Shown: piece by piece, positions 24,741 to 36,400 of the stretch
Position numbering within the stretch: position 1 is the first letter of the stretch
Layout of the letters: each line of letters opens with the position of its first letter
Assembly: GCA_944326255.1 (NCBI GenBank)
Contig: CALVDG010000020.1
Location: 1-42,745, forward strand
From: an uncultured Bacteroidales bacterium
GTDB lineage: Bacteria; Bacteroidota; Bacteroidia; Bacteroidales; UBA932
Reading direction: 5' to 3'
Length of the DNA: 42,745 nucleotides
Notes under the pieces: model-generated
Told to the model about the DNA's origin: nothing
Database searches by the model: none
What the model saw: only the letters and a program-made list of their open reading frames with translations
Position numbers and translations under genes: made by a program

Positions 24741-25019
24741 ATGAACATCTTTGTATCTAACCTGAACTACAGAGTCAGGAAAGAGGATTTGACATCACTG
24801 TTTACACCCTACGGGGAAGTTTCCTCAGCCAGAATCATAGTCAATAAAGAGACCAGAAGATCAAGAGGCTACGGTTTCGTAGAAATGTCTGAGGAAGAAG
24901 GCATGAAAGCCATTGAGGCTCTCAACGGTACAGAATACATGGGACGCACCATCAATGTAGCCGTTGGAAACGAGAGGCCTCAACCCAAGCCTGAAGCGAC
25001 AGAGACTACAGCAGAATAA
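24741..25019 (+). CDS. RRM-domain RNA-binding protein
   Basis: A 92-residue protein consisting of a single RNA recognition motif. RNP2 is IFVSNL (residues 3-8) and RNP1 is RGYGFVEM (42-49), with the usual aromatic residues. A short acidic/proline tail (PQPKPEATETTAE) follows. Bacteroidales have abundant small RRM proteins that bind single-stranded RNA and act as global post-transcriptional factors, partly filling the place of Hfq-type chaperones. It is a single-gene unit with its own consensus promoter and a strong terminator. Confidence 0.94.
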   Translation: MNIFVSNLNYRVRKEDLTSLFTPYGEVSSARIIVNKETRRSRGYGFVEMSEEEGMKAIEALNGTEYMGRTINVAVGNERPQPKPEATETTAE

Positions 25020-25033
25020 ATCCTTACCGGTTG

Positions 25034-25074
25034 AAAAAGTTCCGACAGACTTGAATTCTGCCGGAACTTTTTTA
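25034..25074 (+). terminator. terminator after the RRM gene
   Basis: The stem AAGTTCCGACAGA pairs with 25057-25070 with one mismatch, has a 7-base loop and is followed by a T-rich run. It begins about 15 bases after the stop codon. Confidence 0.85.
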
Positions 25075-25099
25075 TTTTTGTAACGACATACACTCTGAT

Positions 25100-26215
25100 A
25101 TGGACAAATTGGCAAAATATCTCATCATAGCCGGAGCAACGGCTATCATACTGTTTCTGGGCTGGTATTTCCGGACAGTGCTGCTTTATATAGCTGTCGC
25201 CGTAGTGGTAGCCCTCATCGGCAAGCCTGTAGTAAAAGCACTGTGCCGGATACAGATAAAGGGCTTTCATTTCCCCAGATGGCTGGCCTCAGGCCTTACT
25301 CTGGCCCTGCTCATCTGCATCTGCCTGTCCCTGTTCCTGCTGCTGGCCCCTATGATAGGAGAGTTCGTGCATCTTGTCAACAACATGAGCCTCAGCTCTC
25401 TGGGCTCACAGGTACACGGTCCGCTTGAGAAGATCAACGAATTTATCATAAAGTCCATCCCCTCAGTAGAGCCGGATTTCAGGCTGGAGGTATACTTGTT
25501 CAACTTCATCAAGGAATTCATAAATATCAACACCTTCTCCAACATCATAGTCTCGCTGGCATCGTTCATAGCCAATTTCGGCATAGCCGTATTCTCAGTG
25601 GTGTTCATAGCATTCTTCCTGCTGATGGAGAACGGCCTGATAACCGATACCCTGTCCTCCATTGTCCCGGACAAATATGAAGAAAAAACGCGCCGGGCCG
25701 TAAAGTCCATAAACAATCTGCTCTCCCGCTACTTCGTCGGTATATCTCTCGAATCCCTGTTCGTCGCCACACTCAACAGTATCGGCCTTGTATTCATCGC
25801 CAAGATAGACCCCAGACTGGCCATAGTCGTGGCTTTTGCCTCCGGTATACTAAATATTATACCCTACCTGGGTCCTCTAATCGGAGATGTACTGGCTGTG
25901 CTTATGGGGCTGATCTACCATATAAATAACGGCGTGGAGATGCCTCTGCTGCTTTTCCTCCTCATCATCCTTGCCATCTTCATCGTCACACAGTTCATAG
26001 ACAACTATGTATTCCAGCCACTCATTTACTCCAACAGCGTAAAGGCCCACCCGCTGGAGATATTCATCGTCATCCTGCTTGCAGGACAGATCAGCGGTAT
26101 CTTCGGCATCCTGATTGCCGTACCCGCATACACGGTTCTAAGGGTCATCGCCAGCGAATTTATCTCCGGCTCAAAACTGGTCCAGCGACTTACCAGAAAC
26201 ATCAAACAGGAATAA
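25100..26215 (+). CDS. AI-2E family transporter (TqsA/YdiK-like permease)
   Basis: A 371-residue membrane protein with seven to eight helices, arranged as an N-terminal hairpin (residues 5-40), a helix near 58-85, a hydrophilic periplasmic region (90-140) and a C-terminal helical bundle. The family segment IDPRLAIVVAFASGILNIIPYLGPLIGDVLAVLMGL is recognisable. Members have been linked to autoinducer-2 export or ion exchange; the substrate here cannot be told. It is a single-gene unit between two terminators, 80 bases after the RRM gene. Confidence 0.9.
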   Translation: MDKLAKYLIIAGATAIILFLGWYFRTVLLYIAVAVVVALIGKPVVKALCRIQIKGFHFPRWLASGLTLALLICICLSLFLLLAPMIGEFVHLVNNMSLSSLGSQVHGPLEKINEFIIKSIPSVEPDFRLEVYLFNFIKEFININTFSNIIVSLASFIANFGIAVFSVVFIAFFLLMENGLITDTLSSIVPDKYEEKTRRAVKSINNLLSRYFVGISLESLFVATLNSIGLVFIAKIDPRLAIVVAFASGILNIIPYLGPLIGDVLAVLMGLIYHINNGVEMPLLLFLLIILAIFIVTQFIDNYVFQPLIYSNSVKAHPLEIFIVILLAGQISGIFGILIAVPAYTVLRVIASEFISGSKLVQRLTRNIKQE

Positions 26216-26216
26216 T

Positions 26217-26247
26217 AAAAAACTCCGGTTGTCCGCCGGAGTTTTTT
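26217..26247. terminator. bidirectional terminator between convergent genes
   Basis: A 10-bp stem (26219-26228 with 26236-26245) with a 7-base loop has A-tract and T-tract flanks. It serves the AI-2E gene on the plus strand and the TPR gene on the minus strand. Confidence 0.88.
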
Positions 26248-26267
26248 ATAAGGATTTATCAGACTAA

Positions 26268-27593
26268 TTACTCTACGCCTGCTTCCTTGAGGAAAGCCTC
26301 GTACTTGGCATGTCCCTCGGCATACTCAGGGCCTTTCTCGCGGAAACGGAAATACACCTGTTTCAAGGCACTGGCCACAGCAACCTTGACATCCTGATCA
26401 TCAGTCATGGCAAAGGCTTTCTCAAAAGGCTCTATGGAGTTCATCAGATCCTGCTCGAACTCAGCGAGGAGCTTCTCATAACCCTCCACGTCGCGGAGAT
26501 CCAGCTTATCCATCTCATCCTGAACATCCACGGCCATCTCAAAATATGTATTACCTACAGCATATATGCCATAGACATACGTTGGATCTATTTCGTATGA
26601 CTTTTTGTAGTATTCAATAGCCTTCTCCAGATCGCCAGTATTGAAATAAACATTGCCCTCAGCGTATACAAGGGACGCATTATCAGGCTCGTTGGCCTGG
26701 GCTGCGTGGATAAGGTCCAGAATCTTCTGAGGGTCATCGTTGGACTCAATATAGAGGTTGATGAGAGCCACCAGTACGGACTGGCTTGCAGGATATTTCT
26801 GGAATGCGGCATTGAGGCAGGCCTTGGCGCCCTCGATGTCTCCTTCAGCCATAAGTATTGAAGCGAGCGATGAGGATATCTCACCGTTGGCATCATAGCC
26901 GAGCTCTATGCACTGAGTATAATACTTCTTGGCCTTGTCGTTATTTCCTATAGCATTGTATACCAGTCCTGTGTTGTAAACCATCATCGTATCAACCTTG
27001 TTTATTACGGGATTGTCTACACAGGACAGGGAGTTCTCGAAGTTCTCGGCAGCCACCTCATAGTTACCCAGAGTGTAATTACCTGATGCGTATTCAATAA
27101 AACGCCCCTGTACATTCATGAGTTTCTCAGTGATTGCTTTCGTCTTGGAACCTTTCGCATCCAGTTCCGCAGCCTTCAGATATGCATCACGGGCTTCAGC
27201 GAGAAGATTATCTTCTGAGATAGGCTGAGTGATAACTATGGCATCGAGTACCTGAGTATTGAGATTATAGTAAAGATCGCGGAAAGCATAATGCTCAATA
27301 TAATACTGAACACCGTTTATCTCCTTCTGCTCATTGGACAGCGGCATCTGCGTATTGAACATAGCCACCTCGGTTGCGCTCCATCCGACTCTGTAGTCAG
27401 GACTTACCATGGCCTCATAAGCCTTGTACAGCGCATCTCCGTACTTAATCCATGTATTGGGATTCGACGCCTTCTTCTCATTCTGGGTAGCAGCCTCAGC
27501 TTTACTGATAGAAGAAAGCAGTTGATCTTTGTTCTGTGCTCCGGCAGCAACAGCGACTGCCAGCATAGCAACGGTCAATAAAATCTGTTTCAT
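26268..27593 (-). CDS. secreted tetratricopeptide-repeat protein
   Basis: A 441-residue protein with a cleavable signal peptide (MKQILLTVAMLAVAVAAGAQ, cut after about residue 19). The rest is helical, with tandem TPR units such as ASLVYAEGNVYFNTGDLEKAIEYYKKSYEIDP and MVYNTGLVYNAIGNNDKAKKYYTQCIELGYD. It lacks a lipobox Cys, so it is probably periplasmic. TPR proteins scaffold protein complexes; the partner is unknown. It begins 36 bases after the gyrA stop and may be cotranscribed with it. It ends at a bidirectional terminator. Confidence 0.88.
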   Translation of the reverse strand: MKQILLTVAMLAVAVAAGAQNKDQLLSSISKAEAATQNEKKASNPNTWIKYGDALYKAYEAMVSPDYRVGWSATEVAMFNTQMPLSNEQKEINGVQYYIEHYAFRDLYYNLNTQVLDAIVITQPISEDNLLAEARDAYLKAAELDAKGSKTKAITEKLMNVQGRFIEYASGNYTLGNYEVAAENFENSLSCVDNPVINKVDTMMVYNTGLVYNAIGNNDKAKKYYTQCIELGYDANGEISSSLASILMAEGDIEGAKACLNAAFQKYPASQSVLVALINLYIESNDDPQKILDLIHAAQANEPDNASLVYAEGNVYFNTGDLEKAIEYYKKSYEIDPTYVYGIYAVGNTYFEMAVDVQDEMDKLDLRDVEGYEKLLAEFEQDLMNSIEPFEKAFAMTDDQDVKVAVASALKQVYFRFREKGPEYAEGHAKYEAFLKEAGVE

Positions 27594-27629
27594 GATTCTG
27601 TTAAAATTGCAGTTTATTTGTTTGGTTGA

Positions 27630-30149
27630 TTATAATTCTTCTCCATTTTCCTGTACCTTCTCCTCGCTCTTGTTCACGACACAGACCGCGGCAATGGTAT
27701 CGCCCTCACGGAGGTTAATAAGCTTAACCCCCTGAGTAGCCCTGCCGGCCACCCTTATGTCGGATGCTGGAACGCGGATAGTAATACCTGACTTATTGAT
27801 AATCATAAGATCATTGTCATCAGACACCATCTTGACGGCTATAAGTTCACCTGTCTTGTCTGTGATGTTGATGGTCTTGACTCCCTTGGCACCACGGCTG
27901 GTAATCCTGTAGTCCTCCAGAGGAGAGCGTTTGCCGAATCCATTCTCGCTGACCACCAGTATGTCACCGAGAGCAGCCTCCCCTTCCTTCACATTCCTGG
28001 CGCAGACCATACCTATCACCTCATCGTCATCCTCGATGCTTATGCCGCGCACACCGGCCGCCGTACGGCCGATGGAACGGGCCTGAGACTCATGGAAGCG
28101 CACGCACTTGCCCTTTCTGGCCGCCAGCAGGATATCATTGTCTCCGTCGGTCAGCACCGCCTCTAGCAGTCCGTCGCCTTCCTTTATGGTAATAGCGTTG
28201 ACTCCTTTCTGACGGGGGCGGGAATAGGCCTCCAGCAGGGTCTTCTTTATCGTACCGCGCTTGGTGGCCAGCACGATATAGTGGCTGTTTATATACTCCT
28301 CATCATTCAGGTTGCCGACATTGAGGTAAGCGCAGACGTGGTCATCCGGCTCAATATTGATTACATTCTGTATAGCACGGCCTTTCGAGGTCTTGGTTCC
28401 CTCGGGTATCTCGTACACCTTCAGCCAGTAGCACTTGCCCTTGTCGGTAAAGAACAGCATGGTGCTGTGGGTATTGGCCACATAGATATGCTCTATGAAG
28501 TCCTCGTCCTTTGTAGTGCTGCCCTTGGAGCCCACACCTCCGCGGTTCTGCAGACGGTACTCGGCCAGAGGAGTCCTCTTTATGTAGCCCGAATGGGAAA
28601 TGGTGATGACCACATCCTCGTCGGCGTAGAAGTCCTCGGGATTGAACTCATCGGCCGAAGGCACTATCTCTGTACGTCTCGGATCGCCGTATTTCTCCTT
28701 GAGTTCCTGAGTCTCCTTCTTAATCAGCGCATACTGGAGCGACTCATCCGCCAGGAATGCCGTCAGTTCCTGAATAAGGGCCACCACTGCGTCATAATCA
28801 GCCCGGAGCTTTTCCCGGTCCATGCCGGTAAGCTGACCAAGTCTCATCTCGACAATGGCTCCGGCCTGTATCTCGGAGAAACCGAACTTCTCACACAGAC
28901 CGTCACGGGCATCCTGACGGCTTCTAGACGCACGTATCAGGGCTATCACCTCGTCTATGATATCAATCGCCTTAAGCAGACCGGCCAGTATATGCTCGCG
29001 CTTGCGGGCCTCCGCCAGATTGAACTGTGCCCTGCGCACTACCACATTGTGGCGGTGACGTACAAAGTACTTTATCAGCTGCTTGAGATTGAGCAGTCTG
29101 GGACGTCCGTCCACAAGAGCGATATTGTTTACCGAGAAACTGGACTGAAGCGAGGTGAGCTTGAAGAGAGTATTCAGCACCACATTGGCCACCGCCCCCA
29201 TCTTCAGCTTGATGACCACGCGCATACCCTTATGGTCACTCTCGTCGTTGATGTAGGCGATACCGTCTATCTTCTTCTCCTCCACCAGTCTGGCTATATT
29301 CTCTATCATCTCCCTCTTATTCACCATATAGGGAATCTCTGTCACCACTATCACCTCACGGCCTGACGGCTGCACCTCTATCTCCGTCTTGGAGCGCACC
29401 ACTATGCGCCCGCGTCCGGTCTCAAAGGCATCCCTTATGCCGGATATACCCTGAATAATGCCTCCGGTCGGGAAGTCAGGCCCCTTTATATAATGCATAA
29501 GCTCGTCCACGGTGATGTCGTTGTTGTCTATATATGCGCAGATGGCATCGGCGACCTCGCCCAGATTGTGCGGAGCCATATTGGTCGCCATTCCGACAGC
29601 GATACCGGACGAGCCGTTGAGCAGCAGCAGCGGAGCCTTGGAAGGCAGCACCACCGGCTCTTTCAGAGTCTCGTCAAAGTTGGGTGTGAAATCCACGGTA
29701 TCCTTGTCCAGATCCTCCAGACACTCCTCCGCCAGCCTGCGGAAACGGGCCTCGGTATAACGCATGGCCGCAGCCGAGTCCCCGTCTATCGAGCCGAAGT
29801 TACCCTGGCCGTCCACCAGCATATATCTCATGCTCCAGTCCTGGGCCATCCGGACCATAGCGTCATAGACACTCGAGTCTCCATGGGGATGGTATTTACC
29901 CAGTACCTCACCGACTATACGGGCCGACTTCTTATGCTGGCCTCCGGATGTCAGGCCAAGTTCGTTCATTCCATACAATACTCTCCTATGGACCGGCTTG
30001 AGACCGTCCCGCACATCAGGCAGGGCACGCGCCACGATAACGGACATCGAATAGTCGATATACGCTGTCTTCATCTCCGTCTCGATATCTACCTGCACTA
30101 TCCTGCCCTGATTTATTTCTTCATTTTCCATCTTATCATGTATTTCCAA
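27630..30149 (-). CDS. gyrA: DNA gyrase subunit A
   Basis: An 839-residue type IIA topoisomerase subunit. The catalytic Tyr is Y131 in [10 protein letters not shown]. The region equivalent to the quinolone-resistance segment reads [12 protein letters not shown], with Ser at the E. coli 83 position (S92) and Asp at position 87 (D96), so no classical resistance change is present. The C-terminal beta-pinwheel repeats are complete and a GyrA-box-like [10 protein letters not shown] is present, favouring GyrA over ParC. The start may be the second Met (30131, [10 protein letters not shown]), since the two ATGs are only 18 bases apart. It is followed by the TPR gene. Confidence 0.97.
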   Translation of the reverse strand: MEIHDKMENEEINQGRIVQVDIETEMKTAYIDYSMSVIVARALPDVRDGLKPVHRRVLYGMNELGLTSGGQHKKSARIVGEVLGKYHPHGDSSVYDAMVRMAQDWSMRYMLVDGQGNFGSIDGDSAAAMRYTEARFRRLAEECLEDLDKDTVDFTPNFDETLKEPVVLPSKAPLLLLNGSSGIAVGMATNMAPHNLGEVADAICAYIDNNDITVDELMHYIKGPDFPTGGIIQGISGIRDAFETGRGRIVVRSKTEIEVQPSGREVIVVTEIPYMVNKREMIENIARLVEEKKIDGIAYINDESDHKGMRVVIKLKMGAVANVVLNTLFKLTSLQSSFSVNNIALVDGRPRLLNLKQLIKYFVRHRHNVVVRRAQFNLAEARKREHILAGLLKAIDIIDEVIALIRASRSRQDARDGLCEKFGFSEIQAGAIVEMRLGQLTGMDREKLRADYDAVVALIQELTAFLADESLQYALIKKETQELKEKYGDPRRTEIVPSADEFNPEDFYADEDVVITISHSGYIKRTPLAEYRLQNRGGVGSKGSTTKDEDFIEHIYVANTHSTMLFFTDKGKCYWLKVYEIPEGTKTSKGRAIQNVINIEPDDHVCAYLNVGNLNDEEYINSHYIVLATKRGTIKKTLLEAYSRPRQKGVNAITIKEGDGLLEAVLTDGDNDILLAARKGKCVRFHESQARSIGRTAAGVRGISIEDDDEVIGMVCARNVKEGEAALGDILVVSENGFGKRSPLEDYRITSRGAKGVKTINITDKTGELIAVKMVSDDNDLMIINKSGITIRVPASDIRVAGRATQGVKLINLREGDTIAAVCVVNKSEEKVQENGEEL

Positions 30150-30218
30150 AACAAAACGCTAAAATACGAAATATTTTTCAAATATTGATTATTTTAGGGC
30201 CTTGAAATTTAAAAGCAC

Positions 30219-32708
30219 ATGAACGAGGTCGAGAAAGTAAACGCTATCTTCAGGTATGCCGGCGAAGAAGCCGTAAAGACAGGCTGGACAACCATCACCG
30301 TAGAACACTTCATACTCGGGATGATACGGCAGGAGGACAATGAGGCATGCCGCTTCCTGGAAGAGAACGGACTGTCCCTTCAACGCATCAAGGCCATGCT
30401 TCTGGACCGTCTGGACAAAGGGTACTCCATTCCCTACAATGTATCCGAAGATGTAAGCGTCAGCCCCGAGCTCCGGCATGTCGCCGACACTGCCGCGTCC
30501 ATAATCAGGATGCCAGAGGCCGGGCACATTCCCGACACCATGGTGTTTTTAAGCGTCATACTCAAGGAAGGCACATCCTTATTCTCCCGCATAGCGCACG
30601 ATCTGGGACTTGATTTCAGCCGGATGAGCCGATACGCCAAAGATGCGCCGGAAGCCGGGGAGAGCGGATACGGTGACATCGAGGCCGACGATCTGGAAGA
30701 CGGGTTACCGGAGCCCGAAGGAGATATCCTGGACCGGTTCGGATACGACCTGACAACTGCGGCGGAGGATGGGCTGCTGGATCCTGTCATCGGAAGGGAC
30801 AGAGAGATAGACAGGGCCATAAGCGTACTCTGCAGAAGAAAGAAAAACAACCCACTGATAGTCGGAGAGCCGGGTGTCGGCAAGACCGCGATAGCCGAGG
30901 GCATCTCCATGCGCATCGCCGACAGAAATGTCCCGGTATGTATGCTTCGCAAAAGGATAATCTCCCTGGATATGGGAGCTATAGTCGCCGGCACTAAATT
31001 CCGCGGGGACTTTGAGGAAAGACTGAAGAGGATTCTGGACTCCGCACGCAACAATCCGGACATCATCCTGTTCATCGACGAGATCCACAATATCGTGGGC
31101 GCAGGAGGCGGAGGAGGCACTATGGACGCGGCGGCGATCATGAAGCCGGCCCTTTCCAGGGGAGAGTTCCAGTGTATCGGAACTACGACCTCGGACGAGT
31201 ACCGGAAGATTATCGAGAAAGACGGAGCACTGGCCAGAAGATTTCAGAAAATATCCGTGGAGCAACCGTCGGAGAGTATGACGCTGCAGATACTCAATAG
31301 CCTGAAAACACATTACGAGCAATATCACAACGTATTCTACACTCCCGAGGCTGTCAGGGCCTGCATCACTCTGTCCGGAAGATACATCACGGACAGAAAC
31401 CAGCCGGACAAGGCCATCGACGTAATGGACGAGGCAGGAGCGGCAGCCTATCTGGGACACAGCATGCCCCCGGCGAAACTGAAAGCTATAGGTGACAGCC
31501 TTAAGGACATACGTGACATGAAAAGAGACTGTCTCAGGAACAGTGATTTCGACATGGGAGTGAAGCTTCTGAGGATGGAGCAGGAACACGAGAGCGAGAT
31601 GGACCGCATCACGGACAACGCTGTCAGGAATCATTCCAAGAGCCCTGTATCCGTCAAAGAATCCGACATCCTGAGGACTGTCTCCAATATGACCGGAATA
31701 CCTATTAATAAGATGTCCTTATCAGGAGCATCCAGACTCCACGGACTCCGGCCGGCCCTGCTCAGGAGCATCATAGGCCAGGAAAAGGCAGTAGAGCTGG
31801 TCGTCAAAGCCATCCAGCGCAACAGCGCGGGGCTGAAAGACCCAGACAGACCCATCGGCTCATTCCTCTTTCTGGGACCGACTGGGGTCGGCAAGACCCA
31901 CCTGGCCAAGACGCTTGCCGAGCGGCTTTTCGACAGCCGGGACGCCATTATCCGCCTGGACATGAGTGAATACATGGAAAAGATATCCGTCAGCCGGCTT
32001 CTCGGGGCTCCTCCGGGATACGTCGGGTACGACGACGGAGGACAGCTGAGCGAGAGAGTGCGGCAGAAACCCTACTCGGTAGTGCTGCTGGACGAGATCG
32101 AGAAAGCCCACCCCGACATCTTCAACATCCTGCTCCAGATACTGGATGAGGGACGGCTCACCGACAGCAACGGACACCTGGTGGACTTCCGCAACACGGT
32201 CATCATACTGACTTCCAACATAGGCAGCCGCGATATAAAGGATTTCGGCCGGGGCATCGGGTACAGCGGCAGCGGTGACGACCCCGAACGGCTGCACAAA
32301 ACTCTGATTGACAAGGCCCTGGGAAGAACCTTCACACCGGAGTTCCTCAACAGGCTGGACGAGACCGTATACTTCAACAGTCTGACCCGCAGCGACATGG
32401 CCGCAATCCTGAAACTGGAGCTGGCCGGGCTGTACAGGAAGGTATCAGAAGCCGGATACAGCATAAGCCTGACACGCATGGCCAAGGAGTTCCTGTGCGA
32501 CAAAGGCTATGACCCGGCCTACGGAGCCAGGCCGCTCAAAAGAGCACTGAGGAAATATCTTGAAGACCCCTTGGCCGAGCTCATACTGTCCGGTATCAAG
32601 AAAGGCGACAGGATAAAAGTGGACGTTGACAGCAGCGGAGACTCACTGTCTGTCTCTGTCCCTGCCGCGAAACCGGCTGTCAGAATTTATCAGGACAGTC
32701 GGTTATGA
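30219..32708 (+). CDS. ClpC/ClpA-type AAA+ ATPase (Hsp100 protease subunit)
   Basis: An 829-residue class I Clp ATPase. The N-terminal double Clp_N repeat spans about residues 1-140. The first AAA+ module has Walker A GEPGVGKT at 216-223 and Walker B ILFIDEIHN. A middle region with a UVR-like helical insert (about 410-470) follows. The second module has Walker A GPTGVGKT near 553 and VVLLDEIEKAHPD, then the D2-small domain. It unfolds proteins for ClpP. Clp_N plus UVR-type spacing favours ClpC over ClpB. Its 3' end overlaps the convergent GDPD gene by 29 bases. The gene is divergent from gyrA. Confidence 0.93.
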   Translation: MNEVEKVNAIFRYAGEEAVKTGWTTITVEHFILGMIRQEDNEACRFLEENGLSLQRIKAMLLDRLDKGYSIPYNVSEDVSVSPELRHVADTAASIIRMPEAGHIPDTMVFLSVILKEGTSLFSRIAHDLGLDFSRMSRYAKDAPEAGESGYGDIEADDLEDGLPEPEGDILDRFGYDLTTAAEDGLLDPVIGRDREIDRAISVLCRRKKNNPLIVGEPGVGKTAIAEGISMRIADRNVPVCMLRKRIISLDMGAIVAGTKFRGDFEERLKRILDSARNNPDIILFIDEIHNIVGAGGGGGTMDAAAIMKPALSRGEFQCIGTTTSDEYRKIIEKDGALARRFQKISVEQPSESMTLQILNSLKTHYEQYHNVFYTPEAVRACITLSGRYITDRNQPDKAIDVMDEAGAAAYLGHSMPPAKLKAIGDSLKDIRDMKRDCLRNSDFDMGVKLLRMEQEHESEMDRITDNAVRNHSKSPVSVKESDILRTVSNMTGIPINKMSLSGASRLHGLRPALLRSIIGQEKAVELVVKAIQRNSAGLKDPDRPIGSFLFLGPTGVGKTHLAKTLAERLFDSRDAIIRLDMSEYMEKISVSRLLGAPPGYVGYDDGGQLSERVRQKPYSVVLLDEIEKAHPDIFNILLQILDEGRLTDSNGHLVDFRNTVIILTSNIGSRDIKDFGRGIGYSGSGDDPERLHKTLIDKALGRTFTPEFLNRLDETVYFNSLTRSDMAAILKLELAGLYRKVSEAGYSISLTRMAKEFLCDKGYDPAYGARPLKRALRKYLEDPLAELILSGIKKGDRIKVDVDSSGDSLSVSVPAAKPAVRIYQDSRL

Positions 32709-33489
32709 CTCCGTCCACAGGTATCTTCGGGAACGACCTCTCATCATTGACCGTCCACACTTTCACTTCCTTGCCGCGCTCATGAATCTCATCGAGCAGC
32801 CTGCGGTTTATGAAACTGTGATAGAAATTGAATGAAGCGACATATCCGTATTTATCCCAACTGAAAGACGTGAACGTGCCGTCAAATATCAGAGGCAGGC
32901 CAAGTACACGGCAGAACAGAAGCTTTTCCACCCGTATCTCAGGGTTAAGCCGGTGAACTGTCTCTATCACACGGTCATTGAAAGACTGTACTACTGTATA
33001 TCCTACGGCATTGTGCCTTTCCAGGGCCTCCACCACACGCTCCTCTATCCCCTCATACTGATGCTTGCGGCGCTTCACCTCCAGCAGAAGGCCGCATCTG
33101 CCGTCTATGAGGTCCAGCACCTCGTCCAGCGTAGGGATATGCTCGTCCGTCAGGGAACCGTCCTCACCGACAATCCTCAGCGAGCGTATCTGTGCCAATG
33201 TCAGGTCCTCTATACGGCCCTTGCCGTCAGTTGTACGGTCAACTGTCATATCATGACACACCACCAACGCACTGTCAGCCGTCTGATGCACATCTATCTC
33301 CACCATATCGGCTCCGGCGGCCATACCGGCCGCTATACATGACAAAGTATTCTCGTTTCCTAAGGAGGAGCCACCTCTATGAGCTATTATCTTCATATTC
33401 CCAACCTCTTTTTCCGACAGACCCTCTGCGGAGCAGGCCGCACCCGTAAGTACGAGTGCGAGACACACCGATATCATTACATTTCTCAT
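32680..33489 (-). CDS. glycerophosphodiester phosphodiesterase lipoprotein
   Basis: A 269-residue GDPD-family protein with a signal peptide and lipobox Cys at C19 (LVLTGAACSAE), so it is anchored in the envelope. Catalytic and metal residues are present: H37/R38 in IAHRGGSS, E46, E64 and D66 in EIDVHQT, and H79 in VVCHDMT. It hydrolyses glycerophosphodiesters to glycerol-3-phosphate and an alcohol. The start overlaps the stop of the 1377-residue STAND NTPase gene as ATGA, so translation is coupled. This may be chance packing in a compact genome or a functional link. It ends inside the convergent Clp gene. Confidence 0.93.
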   Translation of the reverse strand: MRNVMISVCLALVLTGAACSAEGLSEKEVGNMKIIAHRGGSSLGNENTLSCIAAGMAAGADMVEIDVHQTADSALVVCHDMTVDRTTDGKGRIEDLTLAQIRSLRIVGEDGSLTDEHIPTLDEVLDLIDGRCGLLLEVKRRKHQYEGIEERVVEALERHNAVGYTVVQSFNDRVIETVHRLNPEIRVEKLLFCRVLGLPLIFDGTFTSFSWDKYGYVASFNFYHSFINRRLLDEIHERGKEVKVWTVNDERSFPKIPVDGVITDCPDKF

Positions 33490-36400
33490 ATTCTCACTTT
33501 AAACAGATGCCTGAACAATATCCGTACCACCTGATTGAACCAATTGATACAGTCCGGAGCATCCGTGGCGGCGCACATCGCCTCATAGGCAAATTCATCC
33601 ACGGCCTCCTCATTGACCAAGGACCATATCAGGAAATTGCCGAACTTGTGCGTGAACAGGTCGGACAGGGTCTCCCCACCCGGATTGTAGTTGAGTATGT
33701 CCTCACGGTATCTGCTTATTCCGGGGAACTTCAGGCCCACTATATCCTTCTTCAGGAAACTGTCCACCTCCGCAGGGAAATAATTTTTCGCCGTTCCGAG
33801 CAGCTTGCCCACGAGCGACACTATATCCTCCGACGTGGACGGATACCTGAGGTCGGCACGGTTGTCCATCTCCTCCATTATCTTCACGGAATCTATACGC
33901 ACGAGTATGTACCGGAGCAGTTCGAGGGCGGTATCAATATAGCCTGAGTCGGACACCAGTTCAGATATGTTGTCTATAAGATGCACCAGCAGCTCTTTGT
34001 CCCTGTTGTCTATCGCCTCATCCAGAAGTTCATAGAACAAAGGTATACCTGCACGTATGTCCTCTGCGGAACAGTCAGGGTGACGCGCACTGAAAATCAT
34101 CGCATACCAGGTCATCACGTTCCGCTTATACAACTGCATGGGATTGGCCTTATAACTGTTGCGTGCCTTGAAATATCCCCGGCACCGTCTGGTCCACTCC
34201 ACGCACCACCGGCCAGTCACCTCCCACAGAGCGTCCGGGAATACCTCCGACTTCAAGCCCAGCTGATAGAGTACATAGATCATGGACATACGGGAATAGT
34301 CGTACCACTGGGTCTGTGCGAACTCCGGGGTAGACATCGCTTCCGTTACAGGATACATTATCCCGATGTCACAGAGCCCGTTGACGACAAGCAGCCTTTC
34401 CAGAGCCAGATACGTGAAACTGTCTCCGGTACGGTATGCGGCTATTATCTTCGGCAGATGGACGCCGAAGTCCGGGACCGGCAATCCCTTGCTGTAATAC
34501 CGCGAATAATTGAACAGCGTACCGAGCACATCCTTCAGGTCCTCGCGGCTCCACTCCGACGAGACACTGCGGAGCGGCACCACGCTGTCATCCCAGAAAG
34601 ACTGGTACTCTATGACATTGTTGACATAAGCCGCCTGAAACGTGAGCTGCCGCCTCAGTATCACCGAGAAAAACGGCATCAGGACTTTCACCAGCCGGAA
34701 ATTCCACGTCATATAACGGAATATGCCGACAGTCCGGTCAAGCATAGACGCCACCTCAGCACGTCTTCCGGCATCACCTGAAAGCAGGGCATCTATGATA
34801 AGCAGGACATTGAGCCTGGTGCCGACCTCCAGAAATGTAACTGTTCTGGAACGCACGTCCTTCCCGGTCACGCCGCCGATCAATGACCTGGAACGGATCT
34901 CACCATACATCCTGTCCACTATCACAGACGAGATGTTCTCACGCAGCGGCGTATTGTTCAATGTCTTGTCTTTTCTTGATATATAGTAGGAGTACATGCA
35001 GGCGTCATTGCGCACTTCGGACACCGGGTCATCCAGAAGCCGCCACAGAAGGGAGAAGGGATCACGGCTGTACACCGCCTCGTTGTAGTAGTCCGTCAGG
35101 AATATACCGTTAAGCAGGGTGACAGCGGCCAGCTGACGCAGTTTCAGAGTCGGTGCCAGGACAGCCGATAGTTCCCGATAACGCGCTATCGTTTCTTCCG
35201 TAGCCTTATTACCCTGTATAGCCTTACTCAGCGCATTGAACTCCATCACCTGCGTTTTTGTACAGTCGGGTGAGCCGGAGAGCAAATCCTCCTCCAGGCT
35301 GAAGAGTTCTTCCTCATAATTTTCTCCGACAAGCACGCTGACGGCATCATTGACTATGGCCGTTATATTGTAATCCTCTCCATAATGCGCGGCGAGATCA
35401 AGCAGCGTATCACTGCTCCCGGTCTTGACATAGTCCATTATCAGCACATTGCGCATGGTTCCCATAAAGACCTCATTGGTATGCGCCCTGGACACAGTCT
35501 CCACCAGTCTGCCTACCGGCAATGCCTTCCCGCCTGATTGTTCCGTTTCGGCCCTGTAATACACCAGAGCCAGCATATATTCCAGAAACCTCTCGTAGAT
35601 AAACTGTATCCTGCCTCCCTGGTCATCATGTTCATTCTCGACATACCTAAGGACAGGACGCTCGGGCTTGTTGAGAAGTTCTCCATAGGCGACGGATGTC
35701 CCGTCTTCCTTGAATATAAGCTCCGACAGACGCGCCAGAGGGCCGTCTTCAGCGTGACGCAGCTCCTTGAAAGATATAGAGTCAACCGGAACTCCACTCT
35801 CATAGCTCTTAAGAAAATACTCGGCCATGACGAGCAGTATCTCCTTCTGACGGTTTCCGGCATAGGACGAGGCTATGTCCTCGAACATCCTGTGAAACAG
35901 GCTCAGGGAACTGTAATCGTGCATCTTCTCCGGCAGCCTCCGGCCCAGATAGTCCGTACAGGCTATCTTCAGCACCAGCGGATCCCTCAGACGGATAATG
36001 CTGCCTTTGGACAGCTCTCTGTACGGAGTACGCATCTGATACAGCTCGCCATAAATGGCATAAGCCCTCTCCGCCTCTTCCTGAGTGAATCCCCTGACGG
36101 CAGTATCGCTGTCCTCGCCACGGTCATGGAAAAGTCCGGCCGGCTGCCTGGATGCCACCGGATAGATTACATTCTTCCACGTATAGCTGCGGCATGTGAA
36201 CAGCACCTTGAACTGAGTATATCCACCGGCACAGAATACCGAGCACAGGCTGTTGTACAGATCCAACGGCCCGTTTTCCTCTGAATCAGAGCCGCTGTAG
36301 CGCAGACATTCGTTGACAGCGTCTATGAACACCGTAACGGTTCTGCCTTTCTCCAAGGCACACTTGTGCAGCGCATCCATTATCTTGGATACGGGTTTGC

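Noticed and set aside
27630..30149. topoisomerase IV subunit A (parC) instead of gyrA
   Set aside because: The protein has complete C-terminal pinwheel repeats and a GyrA-box-like [10 protein letters not shown].
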